Origin: Candidatus Aminicenantota bacterium
GTDB lineage: Bacteria; Acidobacteriota; Aminicenantia; UBA2199
Direction: 5' to 3'
Assembly (NCBI GenBank): GCA_011772425.1
Contig: WVZO01000166.1
Location: 1-32,668 of the forward strand
Length of the DNA: 32,668 nt
The notes beneath the pieces are model-generated. The model saw only the letters and a program-made list of their open reading frames with translations, did no database searches and was not told the origin of the DNA. Each line of letters starts with the position of its first letter. The stretch's first letter is position 1. Positions 8,901 to 16,081 of this stretch are shown here, piece by piece. Made by a program: the position numbers and the translations under genes.

Positions 8901-9119
8901 ATCATTGAGATAATAAAGAAAATCTTCCGAAGGATAATTGTAAAAAAAATTGGCATAGTAACAGATGCGGTTGACATCCCCGGGAATTATCACGTCATCG
9001 GTTCTCCCGTGCAGGGGGATTGATACACCTATGAACAATGGATTAAATATCCCAAAGCATAAATATATAAACAAAACAATTATAATTTTTTTTATCCAGC
9101 GATTCTTATATATTCTCAT
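5949..9119 (-). CDS. Large exported protein of unknown function (1056 aa)
   Basis: Not recognised as any named family. It opens with basic residues and a hydrophobic stretch (about 6-33, KKIIIVLFIYLCFGIF...), a signal peptide or anchor. The rest is predominantly helical, rich in leucine, aromatic and basic residues, with no visible catalytic motif or obvious short repeat; a helical-repeat scaffold is possible. The start at 9119 (not the longer frame from 9167) rests on GGAG 8 nt upstream and a promoter whose -35 overlaps 9167. It is translationally coupled to the VWFA gene (4-nt overlap), suggesting an envelope complex in which the VWFA protein binds or assembles with it. Confidence 0.8.
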   Translation of the reverse strand: MRIYKNRWIKKIIIVLFIYLCFGIFNPLFIGVSIPLHGRTDDVIIPGDVNRICYYANFFYNYPSEDFLYYLNDFLLSWEKPDETVMARGLRHRLMEVLSWHDAIKEFIRYHTGEKKNRIVFNLTDAKAYQKASHLMLILGRQLNKNAKGQYYLTRTANPGVQDYLQFALIRTDTLEQQINNTHFFNFYLKESKVPLPRGLDLEFIREVTGIPVNASSFFENVLKNERLSLLMGVLCRLSANEIQYINNLIPSPRPGAYDAWKKIYDNKKLLMGLFVLSNALRVQKVGENGNKPVLQLPGGEAAESFWSQMLGDNLKPTSFAFLERLATKDDGKLNYLYVFSYFLPEDKRRILFFDYDAQKVKEIYELIDLDRKEKLTETEFPLLGNWNYFTLMYVLQTKDKGIYFPQGIDAWFQAITGETPASASLSDLLKVLVKKPENIRTFMAIYSKFSHRPRLLADGNLLKLCSLYQEYNAMLDFIEKIPVKKPETVSALLNWVQQLEQLAGKDGLLFTSIYQSLFEILAFTARYAPDRFDYDGLILELIRLPLSRSDFYHRLFRFFQNSMGISINKKGKTLVDVMLAGIPNQTITIKSENARYRYLIRDAFRKTIDRIIQSQEICSFSHLQEIHRLLARGMQVKPPAAARIGEQINEAFVALPHPGMSGDAPRKIRSRVTPYSRSKLEKQVQGFVEKILMGSNREELENITSKIKGDYLIYNLRDHLLGLVYAVNAKDPDIRAFFNPNFVRLHDIAGNGGRTSWDCYGKRKPRKPGTFAEYHLDGPLSRLNITFASRWQTHLFRGRILRNPHFIRAIITNLMEFYPLPLVDQSMVYNALLVELGLELLRESRYNANAKDNNETMKQDVINALNTITAGHHYRRAIEYLTGETNHHNLYLSEIKKLGDVFFHTPQLQQRKYVTELSTMQKMGPFRKFVLSDRFRREMHRFGGIYSHIFGSLMPRNYPVFPQEAANTLESGWFRGSIIDEYKIKLAYHLYKKEIPPCLLGQFLYMYLTKTARQFLRQNHANDYPTIYFVFDIFNNAHLNRMIKQLKKEGYLKLR

Positions 9120-9138
9120 TGAGGAACTCCATTCATAT

Positions 9139-9167
9139 ATTATGCAATCTTTGCCTTTGTAAGTCAA
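9139..9167 (-). promoter_or_regulatory. Predicted promoter of the 1056-aa/VWFA operon
   Basis: On the minus strand, TTGACT (9167-9162), 17 bp, CATAAT (9144-9139). The predicted start near 9132 gives a leader of about 13 nt containing GGAG and then ATG 9119. Confidence 0.55.
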
Positions 9168-9303
9168 ATTTCAATTGTTGTTTGGTACGTTTTACATCTC
9201 AAGTCTCACAGTATGTTCCAGGTTTTATATTATTATACGGAAGCAATCCAAAAAACGGATGAGAAAGAAGTGGAGTAATGGATTGTTAAAATTAAATTTA
9301 TTA

Positions 9304-9332
9304 TTGTAAAATCTTCGACTTTCTGATATGAT
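9304..9332 (+). promoter_or_regulatory. Predicted extended -10 promoter of the TPR-FGE gene
   Basis: TTGTAA (9304-9309), 17 bp, TATGAT (9327-9332). The -10 is preceded by TG one base upstream (TGATATGAT), an extended -10. It drives the rightward TPR-FGE gene, divergent from the 9119 operon; about 270 bp separate the two start codons. Confidence 0.5.
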
Positions 9333-9392
9333 AGAATGGCTATCAATCCCGTGGAAAAAGGAATAAGTTTAAGAATAAAGGAGAAACGCAGC

Positions 9393-10751
9393 ATGGCACG
9401 CCCTCAGAAACGATTTATTACCAGGACAATGGCATTGTTGTTAGCCTTCCTGCTATTCCAAGGTGATTTTTCGCTTTCTCAGCAAGATAGAGAAAAGGAC
9501 CGGTTAAAAACATCCTTCCGTTGGGCTGCAATGGAATATCAAGCCGGGAAATACCGTGAAGCTGTAAAGAATTTGCAATTGCTGTTGTCCTATTTTGAGG
9601 AAAGAGAGGAGGGGAAACGTAAAGATATAGAGCACCAGGATAAAGAATTGCAAGGGAAAATATATTTGCTTTTGGGTGCCGCTTACGAGCGTTTGGGAGA
9701 TATCCACCAGGCAAGGCAAAATTATCGATTATCCCGTGAACTACTGGAAAACCCGGAGATTGAAGGTATTAATGTGGGCGGCCTGGTTGAATACCAGCGG
9801 ATTATTATGAAAAAAAAGAAACCCGTTAAACGGAGAATCATTGAAAAACCCGGGTTCAAACCAAAAAAGAAACGCAGATCTCCGGTTTTGATCATTGTAG
9901 GAGTGGCAGTGATAGGTGCACTGGTCACTGCACAGTTGTTAAATGAGAATAAGAGCCGCGGGGATCACGAAACCTTTACCAATCCTTCTTACGATACGGA
10001 CCAGTTGTATATCCAATGGAGACTGGTTCCTGCCGGTGAGTTCATCATGGGGGACAATTTTTATGAGGGTGATACTGATGAGCTGCCGCTGCATACGGTT
10101 TCCCTGGATAGATATTATATATCCAAATACGAAGTTACCTTTAAGCAGTATGACAGATTTTGTGAAGAGACGAACTGGGTCAAGCCCGGGGATAACGGCT
10201 GGGGAAGGGAGAATCGACCGGTGATCAATGTGACCTGGGGAGATGCCAGTGCCTTTTGTAATTGGCTCACTCGAAAAACGGGTAAAAATATCCACCTGCC
10301 GACAGAGGCCCAATGGGAGAAAGCCGCAAGAGGAATAGACCAGCGCCGCTATCCCTGGGGCAACAGCCCAAAAACCTGCATGAAAGCTAATTATAATTGT
10401 TCTTCCACAACATATGTTGTGGGAACTACTACGAAAGGTGATTCACCTTTCGGTGTTTCTGACATGGCAGGTAACGTCGCCGAGTGGTGCCTGGACGTTT
10501 ACGACCCTCTTTATTATTTTAACTCACCTGGTGTCAACCCGTTAAATAGTTTACCGGACCCTTATGTGGTCGGTGTTGATTTTGTTATACGGGGGGGCAG
10601 TTGGGACGGCAGCCAGCCAATCACTATTCGTTCCGCTGACCGCTGGTATGGACGCTATAACATGAGTCAACGGAATACCCCTATCGGAGGTTTAGCAGAT
10701 AAAAAATCTCCTACTGTTGGCTTTCGCCTGGTGTGGGAAGAATCTTATTGA
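9393..10751 (+). CDS. Membrane TPR protein with C-terminal FGE/SUMF1-fold domain (452 aa)
   Basis: Start at ATG 9393, nine nt after AAAGGAG. Order: N-terminal hydrophobic segment (12-30); helical TPR-like pairs (about 40-125, including YQAGKYREAVKNLQ and LLGAAYERLGDIHQARQNY); a very basic linker (140-163); a transmembrane helix (164-182); an FGE/SUMF1 domain (about 208-452) with the family landmarks VPAGEFIMG, LPTEAQWEKAARG, MAGNVAEWC and VIRGGSW. The cysteine pair that true formylglycine-generating enzymes use after RGGS is absent (RGGSWDGSQPITIRS), so a binding rather than oxidase role is inferred. It lies 48 bp upstream of the CHAT gene. Topology is odd: the basic linker should stay inside, yet the N-terminal segment looks like a signal. 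Confidence 0.85.
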   Translation: MARPQKRFITRTMALLLAFLLFQGDFSLSQQDREKDRLKTSFRWAAMEYQAGKYREAVKNLQLLLSYFEEREEGKRKDIEHQDKELQGKIYLLLGAAYERLGDIHQARQNYRLSRELLENPEIEGINVGGLVEYQRIIMKKKKPVKRRIIEKPGFKPKKKRRSPVLIIVGVAVIGALVTAQLLNENKSRGDHETFTNPSYDTDQLYIQWRLVPAGEFIMGDNFYEGDTDELPLHTVSLDRYYISKYEVTFKQYDRFCEETNWVKPGDNGWGRENRPVINVTWGDASAFCNWLTRKTGKNIHLPTEAQWEKAARGIDQRRYPWGNSPKTCMKANYNCSSTTYVVGTTTKGDSPFGVSDMAGNVAEWCLDVYDPLYYFNSPGVNPLNSLPDPYVVGVDFVIRGGSWDGSQPITIRSADRWYGRYNMSQRNTPIGGLADKKSPTVGFRLVWEESY

Positions 10752-10763
10752 GAATTTTTTTTC

Positions 10764-10793
10764 TTGTCTGAAACCAAATACCTGTTGTATAAT
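10764..10793 (+). promoter_or_regulatory. Predicted promoter directly before the CHAT gene
   Basis: TTGTCT (10764-10769), 18 bp and a consensus TATAAT (10788-10793). The initiating base is expected about 7 nt after the -10, at the A of ATG 10800, which implies a leaderless mRNA. No Shine-Dalgarno sequence is seen before ATG 10800. Confidence 0.55.
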
Positions 10794-10799
10794 ATAAGC

Positions 10800-13748
10800 A
10801 TGGTTTATATTTATCCGGTTCGGTTTTTACGGCGTTTACTAATTATTGGTTTCATCGCTGCGATGGGGCTTATGATGTTATTTTTTAGCAACGGATGTGT
10901 GAGTCAGCCTCAACCACCGGTAGTAAAGGAACCTCCTACCGATTACGTGGGTGATCAATACGCCAAAAGCGCTGAAAAGATGGCAGGGGACGGCCAGTAC
11001 AAGACATCTAATTTTTTCTTCAAACGGGCCATTTCCAACTACGAGAAATCGGAACTCTGGCAGAAAGCCATTAACTGCTACATCAGGTTGGGAAATAACT
11101 ACCAGAAGCTGGATGATGTGGAAACAGCGCTGGGAACGTTGAACAAAGCCCTGAACTTGACAAAGACCCGGCTGGGCCACCAGAACCTGGAATTAGCTAA
11201 AGGCTTTCAACGGTTGGCCTTTAAATATTTGCGAAAAAAGGATTTTGACCAGGCATTGACGTTATACCAAAAAGCCCTGTCCATCCAACTGGAAATCTTA
11301 GGTGAGCACCACCCGGATGTGGCCAAAACCTACAATAGTATTGCCCTGGTCTACTGGAACAAACGGCAGTCCGGCAATGCCAATTTGAACTATCTTAAAT
11401 CTTATGGAATCAAGCTGTTGTATTCCAATAAAGAGGTTCCTGAGGATATGGAGAAAAAATACCGTTCAATGGATGAGGGGGAATATAAAAAAGGAGAACT
11501 CAGCGGTGCCAGGAATCATTTCAATCGTTCTTTAAGTGAATACATGAAGCTTTATGGGCAGAACAAGCCGTTGTTTGCCAGGGTTTATGAACAAATCGGC
11601 ATCCTTTACGCTCTTGAAGGCGATTATGAAAACGCCCTGGAATACCTTCGCAAAGCCTTTAACATTCGGCTGGAGGTGTATGGCGACCCCAGTCCGGAAG
11701 CCGGAACCGGTTACCTGAATATCGGTATTTGCCTGCGGTTAAAAGAAGACCATGAAGAGGCGTTAAAATTTTTAAATACAGCACTTACCATTAAAAGTGA
11801 AAGCCTGGGAGAATTCCATCCTGAGACCGCGGATATCTACTGCCAAATAGGAAAGGTTTACTTTCAACGCAACCAATTGGAAAAGGCCCTGGATTATTTT
11901 CAAAAGGCATTAATCGCTTTGGTGCCGGGATTTAAAGACAGTCACATTGATGCCAATCCCCCCCTGGATACGATTTCCCCCAAAGATAAATTGTTTGATA
12001 TATTGACTGCCAAAGCCAACGCCCTGAGAGTGATGTATATGTATTACCCGGAGCGGAGAAAGGAACTCCAGGATGCTTATTTCACCTATCTTCATCTGGC
12101 CAGGTTGATGGAAATGATGCGTCAGGGCTATAAATCCGAATATTACAAATTATTTTTCGGAGAAAAAATTCATATTATTTATCAACGGGCCATTCAAACT
12201 GCGCTTTCTCTCTACGAATTAACCCATGAACCGCAATATAAAGCAAACGCCTTTATTTTATCCGAACGGAGTAAAGCGGCGGTACTGGCGGAAGCCTTAA
12301 CTGAAGCCAGGGCGAGGCAATTTGCCGGTATCCCGGATTCGCTGCTGCAAAAGGAAAGGGAACTGAAACAAGACCTCACCCATTTCGATACGTATTTGCA
12401 AAAGGAGTACCACAGCGAAAAACCGGACCTACAAACCATAGAAACTCTTGAGAATCGTTATCATACTTTGGTTTTGCAGTACCGCCAATTAATCGACCAA
12501 TTTGAAAGCAATTATGAAAAATACTATAACTTGAAATACAAACCCTTTATGGTGGATATCGCCGGGATTCAGCAGACCCTGGAAGCGGATGCTGCATTAA
12601 TTGAGTATTTTATCGGAGAGCGGGTACTTCATATATTTGTTTTGACCAGGAAAAGCCTTGAAGTGGAGGAGGTTTTCCTGGAGGAAGATTTAGCTCAAAT
12701 GGTGGGGACTTACAACCGGGCCATCAAAAAAATTGAAGAGCTGCCTTTTATGCGTTTAAGCCGGGGATTGTACCGGATACTGATGAAGCCGGTACGTCAT
12801 TTGTTGACCGGCAAGACCAAATTGATTATTATCCCTGACGGGCCATTGTACACCATTCCCTTTGAATCTCTTACTTCCGGGATCACTGGCAGCGGCGAGC
12901 CAGCGGAAATGGATTTTATGATTAAGCATTTTGCTTTTAGTTATCATTACTCTGCCAATCTCTGGCTTTACAGTGTCAATCACAACACAGCGAAGAAAAA
13001 AAATACGTTTATCGGGTTTGCACCGGTATTTGGAGAGCAAAGCCGGGAAGGGTATGTTTTGAAATACGATCCTCCCTCATTGGATGCGGATCCAGTAAAG
13101 GTGCAGGGCACAGCAAAGGTGAACTTAAGAGAGGCACCGGTAGATGCGGAGCATGCGGTTTCTCAGCTGCCTGCCACCGAAGAGGAACTGCGGGCCATTA
13201 TCCGGTTGTTTGAATCCCAACAAAAAAAGGCGATGGGTTATTTTCATCGCAAAGCCACGGAAACCAATTTTAAGAACATCAATAACCACGATTACAGTTT
13301 GATTCATATTGCCACCCACAGCCTGAAAGATGAGGGGCAGCAGTTGTTGTCCGGTTTGATTTTCTCCCCCCCTGAAGAAAAAAACAAAACCAGCCATTTG
13401 AATCAAGAAGATGGCATTTTGTATTCCGGCGAAATCTATAACCTTAACCTGGACGCAGAATTGATTGTATTGAGCAGCTGCGAAAGCGGTGTGGGCAAAC
13501 TGGTGAAAGGCGAAGGCATGATGGCATTGAACCGGGGATTTTTCTATTCCGGGATACGGAATATTATCGTTTCCCTGTGGAAGGTAGAGGACCGTAGTAC
13601 CAGTCGCTTGATGATTGCTTTTTACCGGAATATCCTGCGCGGTCGCCCCTATTGCCGCGCCCTGCAAAAAGCCAAATTGGAATTGATCAAAGACCCTTAT
13701 ACCGCCTTCCCCAAATACTGGAGCGGCTTTGTCCTGGTAGGAAAATAG
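10800..13748 (+). CDS. TPR-CHAT caspase-like protease, probable lipoprotein (982 aa)
   Basis: Start chosen at ATG 10800; a TTG 36 bp earlier falls inside the -35. An N-terminal hydrophobic segment (10-30) ends in FFSNGC, a weak lipobox-like cysteine, followed by a proline-rich linker. About 60-400 are tetratricopeptide repeats of the kinesin-light-chain/HetF kind (repeated 'A..YNSIALVY...'). A helical linker follows, then a CHAT (caspase HetF-associated with TPRs) domain from about 590. The caspase dyad is visible: H840 in HIATHS and C894 in VLSSCESG, with the usual LIIIPDGPLYTIPFE upstream and GEGMMALNRGFFYSGIRNIIVSLW downstream. An envelope location is unusual for CHAT proteins, most of which are cytosolic. 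Substrate unknown; perhaps the FGE partner upstream or an envelope protein. Confidence 0.9.
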   Translation: MVYIYPVRFLRRLLIIGFIAAMGLMMLFFSNGCVSQPQPPVVKEPPTDYVGDQYAKSAEKMAGDGQYKTSNFFFKRAISNYEKSELWQKAINCYIRLGNNYQKLDDVETALGTLNKALNLTKTRLGHQNLELAKGFQRLAFKYLRKKDFDQALTLYQKALSIQLEILGEHHPDVAKTYNSIALVYWNKRQSGNANLNYLKSYGIKLLYSNKEVPEDMEKKYRSMDEGEYKKGELSGARNHFNRSLSEYMKLYGQNKPLFARVYEQIGILYALEGDYENALEYLRKAFNIRLEVYGDPSPEAGTGYLNIGICLRLKEDHEEALKFLNTALTIKSESLGEFHPETADIYCQIGKVYFQRNQLEKALDYFQKALIALVPGFKDSHIDANPPLDTISPKDKLFDILTAKANALRVMYMYYPERRKELQDAYFTYLHLARLMEMMRQGYKSEYYKLFFGEKIHIIYQRAIQTALSLYELTHEPQYKANAFILSERSKAAVLAEALTEARARQFAGIPDSLLQKERELKQDLTHFDTYLQKEYHSEKPDLQTIETLENRYHTLVLQYRQLIDQFESNYEKYYNLKYKPFMVDIAGIQQTLEADAALIEYFIGERVLHIFVLTRKSLEVEEVFLEEDLAQMVGTYNRAIKKIEELPFMRLSRGLYRILMKPVRHLLTGKTKLIIIPDGPLYTIPFESLTSGITGSGEPAEMDFMIKHFAFSYHYSANLWLYSVNHNTAKKKNTFIGFAPVFGEQSREGYVLKYDPPSLDADPVKVQGTAKVNLREAPVDAEHAVSQLPATEEELRAIIRLFESQQKKAMGYFHRKATETNFKNINNHDYSLIHIATHSLKDEGQQLLSGLIFSPPEEKNKTSHLNQEDGILYSGEIYNLNLDAELIVLSSCESGVGKLVKGEGMMALNRGFFYSGIRNIIVSLWKVEDRSTSRLMIAFYRNILRGRPYCRALQKAKLELIKDPYTAFPKYWSGFVLVGK

Positions 13749-13756
13749 TTTAATTC

Positions 13757-13796
13757 ACCACGAAGCCACGAAGGATACGAAGGACCACGAAGAAGT
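13757..13796. repeat. cacgaag-type micro-repeat
   Basis: Five near-copies of 'acgaag(g/c)' in about 40 bp between the convergent CHAT and anti-sigma genes. Confidence 0.5.
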
Positions 13797-13862
13797 GAAG
13801 AAAGAGAATGATGCCAATGGGAAATACCCTTATGAAGCATGGTAGGATGTTTGAGCATGTAT

Positions 13863-13928
13863 CAAAAGTTTTTGTGGGGTCCAGGGGCGGTTTTTTCAAA
13901 AAGAGCCCCTGGCTGCCGGAGGCAATTT
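13863..13928 (+). repeat. CCAGGGGC hairpin repeat, copy B
   Basis: CCAGGGGC (13881-13888) pairs with GCCCCTGG (13905-13912), extended by a T-rich/A-rich inner stem. It matches copy C (16004-16066) closely and in the same orientation. It covers the 3' end of the anti-sigma gene and supplies its last codons and stop. Confidence 0.8.
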
Positions 13929-14750
13929 AATAAAGAATTTGCCGACGTAGAGTAATTCGTTTTGGCTTTCGATTTTCCAGTAATACAAACCGGGCTGAAG
14001 GTTTCCTGTAAATTCAAACGAATTTCCCTTTACAGCGAATTGATAAAGCAAATCATTCATGTTGTTAACGATCTTCAGGGTATGGGGTGTGAGGAACTCC
14101 TTTTTCCATGAGAATTGAATAGGAATCGTTAATACGCTGTTATTTTTCGGTGTTAATGCTTCAAATAACCCGCTTCTTAACCGGCTGCCAATCATATTTT
14201 CCAGGTTGGGATTGACCTGGTACCGTAAAGCCGGTAATTGAGCGGTGGTTTTTTGCCTCTGACTGCCATTGGCATCTGCAGCCGCGGCCGGTACCCTTCC
14301 ATTTGCTTCCGGGCGAATCGTTCCTTCCTCCTTGCTGCTTTTTATTCCTGTAGAATCGGTGGTTTCGGATTGAATCACCTCTTCCTGTGGGATGTCGTCA
14401 AAGGAGTCAGATGTGAATCGGCCAAAAAATGATGGGTTTTTTATCACAAAAAAATAAACGCTTATCAACAGGGCGAAAACAGCAAAAACAGCAGCAACTT
14501 TGCTGAAATACCAGCTGCGTTGGATTTTGGTTTTTACTGGTGTTACCCTTATCGGGGCTGCATGGGGATGTCTTAAAAACGTGACCACATCGATGATCTT
14601 ATCTTTGCATTCCTTGCATGTTTCCACATGGTTTAATACGTCTGCTGGCACGTCCACCTTTTTTCTATGACGCAGCGATTCCACCAGCACAGCTGATGCC
14701 TCATCACTTAGATGTCCATTTTCTAACATTTGCATGGGCATTGATTCCAT
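13896..14750 (-). CDS. Membrane zinc-finger anti-sigma factor (284 aa)
   Basis: The N-terminal cytoplasmic part carries a ZAS-type H-x3-C-x2-C motif (H41, C45, C48). One transmembrane helix (83-103) follows, then a Ser/Thr/Glu-rich periplasmic linker (115-160) and a C-terminal beta-rich domain (about 205-275) with the 'FSW...LQPGLYYWKIE' pattern of Ig/fibronectin-like modules. ZAS anti-sigma factors hold an ECF sigma factor until a signal releases it; the sigma gene lies 11 bp upstream in the same operon. SD AAGGAGG precedes the ATG. The final nine residues (LPPAARGSF) are encoded by hairpin repeat copy B, so the native C-terminus may have been replaced by insertion. Confidence 0.8.
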   Translation of the reverse strand: MESMPMQMLENGHLSDEASAVLVESLRHRKKVDVPADVLNHVETCKECKDKIIDVVTFLRHPHAAPIRVTPVKTKIQRSWYFSKVAAVFAVFALLISVYFFVIKNPSFFGRFTSDSFDDIPQEEVIQSETTDSTGIKSSKEEGTIRPEANGRVPAAAADANGSQRQKTTAQLPALRYQVNPNLENMIGSRLRSGLFEALTPKNNSVLTIPIQFSWKKEFLTPHTLKIVNNMNDLLYQFAVKGNSFEFTGNLQPGLYYWKIESQNELLYVGKFFIKLPPAARGSF

Positions 14751-14761
14751 GATTTTCCTCC

Positions 14762-15823
14762 TTAAGCCTTACCCCTGATCTCTATCCTTTCTGAAGATTC
14801 GTCAGTATCGGTCTCATTCATCTTGAACCGCTCATAATAGAGAGTGATTAAATCCACGAGGTTCTTACTGTTGTACACATTGCCCGTGTGGGTCTGGTTC
14901 AGATGAGAAGTAATTTCATCTAACTTTACCGAGAGCCATTTTCTCAGGGTATCGCTTTTGTTTATTCTGCCTTCATTCCGGTTAAATGCGGGAATCACGG
15001 TATCGAACAGCTTTTTATCTTTTACACCTTTGAAGTCTTGCCGCAAGATGTAGATGTCTTCGCTGCCGCAACCGGGAAAGCTGCGCTGAATATCATCTGC
15101 GCTGAGGGGAATGCGGCATTTGAGTTTTAGACAGAGTTCCAGTTTCGGACGGCTTTTGTAATACAACGCCAACACCGTATGCAATTTCTCACATTCCTGA
15201 TCGATCACCAGGCGATTCATCATATTTTCACCTTTATAATTACAGCGTTCAAAGACCTCATCGATGGGTAGGGTTTGCCCTGCTGTTAACAGGCGCACGT
15301 TCCGTTCCCGGATGATGTCCATATAGATATTACGGACTGTTACCATTAAATAGGATGTAAACAGGGATTTTTTTGAAAAATCTTTATATTTCTTATAGGT
15401 AAAATCAAATCGCTCCTGTATACGTTGTATTTTCCCGGAAATTAACCGGGTCATTACCTCTTGAAAAATATCCTCCCACTCATCACTGGTGGTACTGGCA
15501 GCAGACTGTTTGTATTTAACAAATTTTTTGATATAGGTGCGATACATCAGCACCACTGTCTGTGGGTGATGTGCCAGGAGGTTTTTAAACTCCAAAATCT
15601 CACGGGCCAGGGCTTCGATCTCGGTTTTGTCCTCCGCTTGTTGATACAGCTCCAGGAGGTCAGCGCGGGACTTAACCACATCCATAAAGCAATCAAATAA
15701 TACCGAGGGAAGGCCTGTGAATAGTTTCTCAGGGAAGTCCTTTTCCGGGTACAGGTGATGCCGTATGGTTTGTAGAACGATGCTGCGATTTTTATCGATT
15801 TTAAGATTAACGATCTTATTCAT
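14762..15823 (-). CDS. ECF-like RNA polymerase sigma factor, divergent (353 aa)
   Basis: Sigma-70 region 2 is visible: WEDIFQEVMTRLI (116-128, regions 2.1/2.2) and SLFTSYLMVTVRN with IYMDIIRER (153-174, regions 2.3/2.4). At 353 aa it is far longer than a usual ECF factor (about 190), with an extra N-terminal helical section (1-80). The C-terminal part (about 205-345) should hold region 4, but the helix-turn-helix is not clear; PLSADDIQRSFPG (about 234-246) is a candidate. The downstream partner is a membrane anti-sigma factor, so activity probably responds to an envelope signal. Likely targets are the flanking TPR, CHAT and M64 genes, by position only. The SD before ATG 15823 is poor. Confidence 0.75.
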   Translation of the reverse strand: MNKIVNLKIDKNRSIVLQTIRHHLYPEKDFPEKLFTGLPSVLFDCFMDVVKSRADLLELYQQAEDKTEIEALAREILEFKNLLAHHPQTVVLMYRTYIKKFVKYKQSAASTTSDEWEDIFQEVMTRLISGKIQRIQERFDFTYKKYKDFSKKSLFTSYLMVTVRNIYMDIIRERNVRLLTAGQTLPIDEVFERCNYKGENMMNRLVIDQECEKLHTVLALYYKSRPKLELCLKLKCRIPLSADDIQRSFPGCGSEDIYILRQDFKGVKDKKLFDTVIPAFNRNEGRINKSDTLRKWLSVKLDEITSHLNQTHTGNVYNSKNLVDLITLYYERFKMNETDTDESSERIEIRGKA

Positions 15824-15881
15824 GCGACATCAACTACACTTTACATTAAATTAAAATTTATCCTTTCAGCCTTGAAAGAAA

Positions 15882-15910
15882 TTTATAACACAAAATCGTG
15901 CAATTTGCAA
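15882..15910 (-). promoter_or_regulatory. Predicted promoter of the sigma/anti-sigma operon
   Basis: On the minus strand, TTGCAA (15910-15905), 17 bp, TATAAA (15887-15882). Leader of about 50 nt to ATG 15823. Only 8 bp separate this -35 from the divergent -35 at 15919, so the two promoters may interfere or share a regulator. Confidence 0.45.
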
Positions 15911-15918
15911 TATAATTC

Positions 15919-15946
15919 TTGACATTGAAGAATTACTATGTTAAAT
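15919..15946 (+). promoter_or_regulatory. Predicted promoter of the M64 peptidase gene
   Basis: Perfect TTGACA (15919-15924), 16 bp, TTAAAT (15941-15946). The resulting 5' leader of about 130 nt contains hairpin repeat copy C just before the ribosome binding site. Confidence 0.45.
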
Positions 15947-16003
15947 CTTGCTTTTAAAATAAATGATCATTGGTCAGTAATCATTAACAAAAAAAACTCT
16001 AAA

Positions 16004-16066
16004 CAAAAGTTTTGTGGGGTCCAGGGGCGGTTTTTCAAAAGAGCCCCTGGCCGCCGGAGGCATTTT
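16004..16066 (+). repeat. CCAGGGGC hairpin repeat, copy C
   Basis: Same sequence and orientation as copy B: CCAGGGGC at 16021-16028 pairs with GCCCCTGG, followed by 'ccgccggaggc'. It ends five nt before AGGAGG (16071-16076) of the M64 gene, so it is transcribed as a hairpin in that leader and could affect translation initiation. Confidence 0.8.
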
Positions 16067-16081
16067 AAAAAGGAGGTTCGA

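Noticed and set aside
9120-9167. Longer start for the 1056-aa protein
   Set aside because: This start overlaps the -35 of the predicted promoter and puts extra residues before the signal segment.
15938-16081. N-terminal extension of the M64 peptidase
   Set aside because: It translates hairpin repeat copy C; a strong AGGAGG and signal peptide mark ATG 16082.
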